A stretch of DNA of 22,332 nt from a virus, in the IMG/VR virus record IMGVR_UViG_3300030118_006066, positions 1-22,332 of that record; one strand, written 5' to 3'. The notes beneath the pieces are model-generated. The model ran no database searches. It was given only the letters and a program-made list of their open reading frames with translations, and was not told where the DNA came from. The position numbers and the translations under genes were made by a program. Every line of letters begins with the position of its first letter. The first letter of the stretch is position 1. Of this stretch, positions 22,273 to 22,332 are shown in pieces.

Positions 22273-22332
22273 TACTTTTTATCCTTATTTATCTCAATAA
22301 GAGCTACAGATTCCATAAGTTGTAAGCCCTCT
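22272..22332 (-). CDS. 3' end of the gene upstream of tape measure (partial)
   Basis: An open frame enters from the right edge and ends at TAA 22274-22272, encoding the last 19 residues (EGLQLMESVALIEINKDKK). The stop overlaps the tape-measure ATG by one base (TAATG), the same junction style as the rest of the operon. By position it could be a G/GT-type tail assembly chaperone, but too little is present to tell. Confidence 0.6.
   Translation of the reverse strand, partial: EGLQLMESVALIEINKDKK

Noticed and set aside
1-22332. tRNA genes, CRISPR arrays, insertion sequences, attachment sites, integrase
   Set aside because: I saw no cloverleaf-like arms with CCA-type ends, no regularly spaced short repeats, no transposase or recombinase motifs and no terminal inverted repeats.

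Overview
This window is part of a tailed-phage genome, most likely a cyanophage with a long non-contractile (siphovirus-type) tail. The evidence for phage is direct. A lambda-ordered tail block runs leftward on the minus strand: tape measure, M-like, L-like, K-like (JAB plus NlpC/P60), I-like and J-like. Start/stop overlaps of 1 to 11 bases join it, and a fibre and collar module follows. The cyanophage assignment rests on family recognition from memory: fibre proteins with GDGSNLTG repeats, a YVNVNGxWKT head, a 2OG-Fe(II) oxygenase, and a set of small secreted or membrane proteins that I associate with marine Synechococcus/Prochlorococcus phages. The DNA is AT-rich. No host gene, integrase, tRNA, CRISPR array or insertion sequence is visible.

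Layout from right to left. 22332-14461 is the tail tube and tip block, beginning with the last codons of an upstream gene. 14437-5342 is the fibre and baseplate module: a collar-domain protein, a short BppU-like protein, a 74-aa and a 349-aa fibre protein, a 643-aa repeat fibre, a 924-aa beta-helix spike-like protein, an 81-aa protein and a 443-aa repeat protein. 5338-4751 is a 2OG-Fe(II) oxygenase. 4712-3181 is a run of small envelope-type proteins: a coiled coil, an outer-membrane beta-barrel, a possible 49-aa plus-strand membrane peptide, a signal-anchor protein, and a Cys-containing protein with a C-terminal membrane segment. 1267-3188 runs the other way and encodes a membrane protein followed by three overlapping genes for secreted proteins. 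1223-1 holds small genes on alternating strands, with one clear intrinsic terminator at 958-994.

The right two thirds would build the tail and its receptor-binding tip. The left third encodes at least six products predicted to reach the host membranes or periplasm, but no recognisable endolysin or assigned spanin. This block (about 1.0-4.7 kb) is the least explained part of the window. It looks like an envelope-directed cassette for lysis, envelope remodelling or exclusion.

The window is densely coded. The longest stretches without a called gene are about 100 bases or less, so no region over 300 bases lacks a gene. Function calls come from reading the translations by eye. No database search was run.
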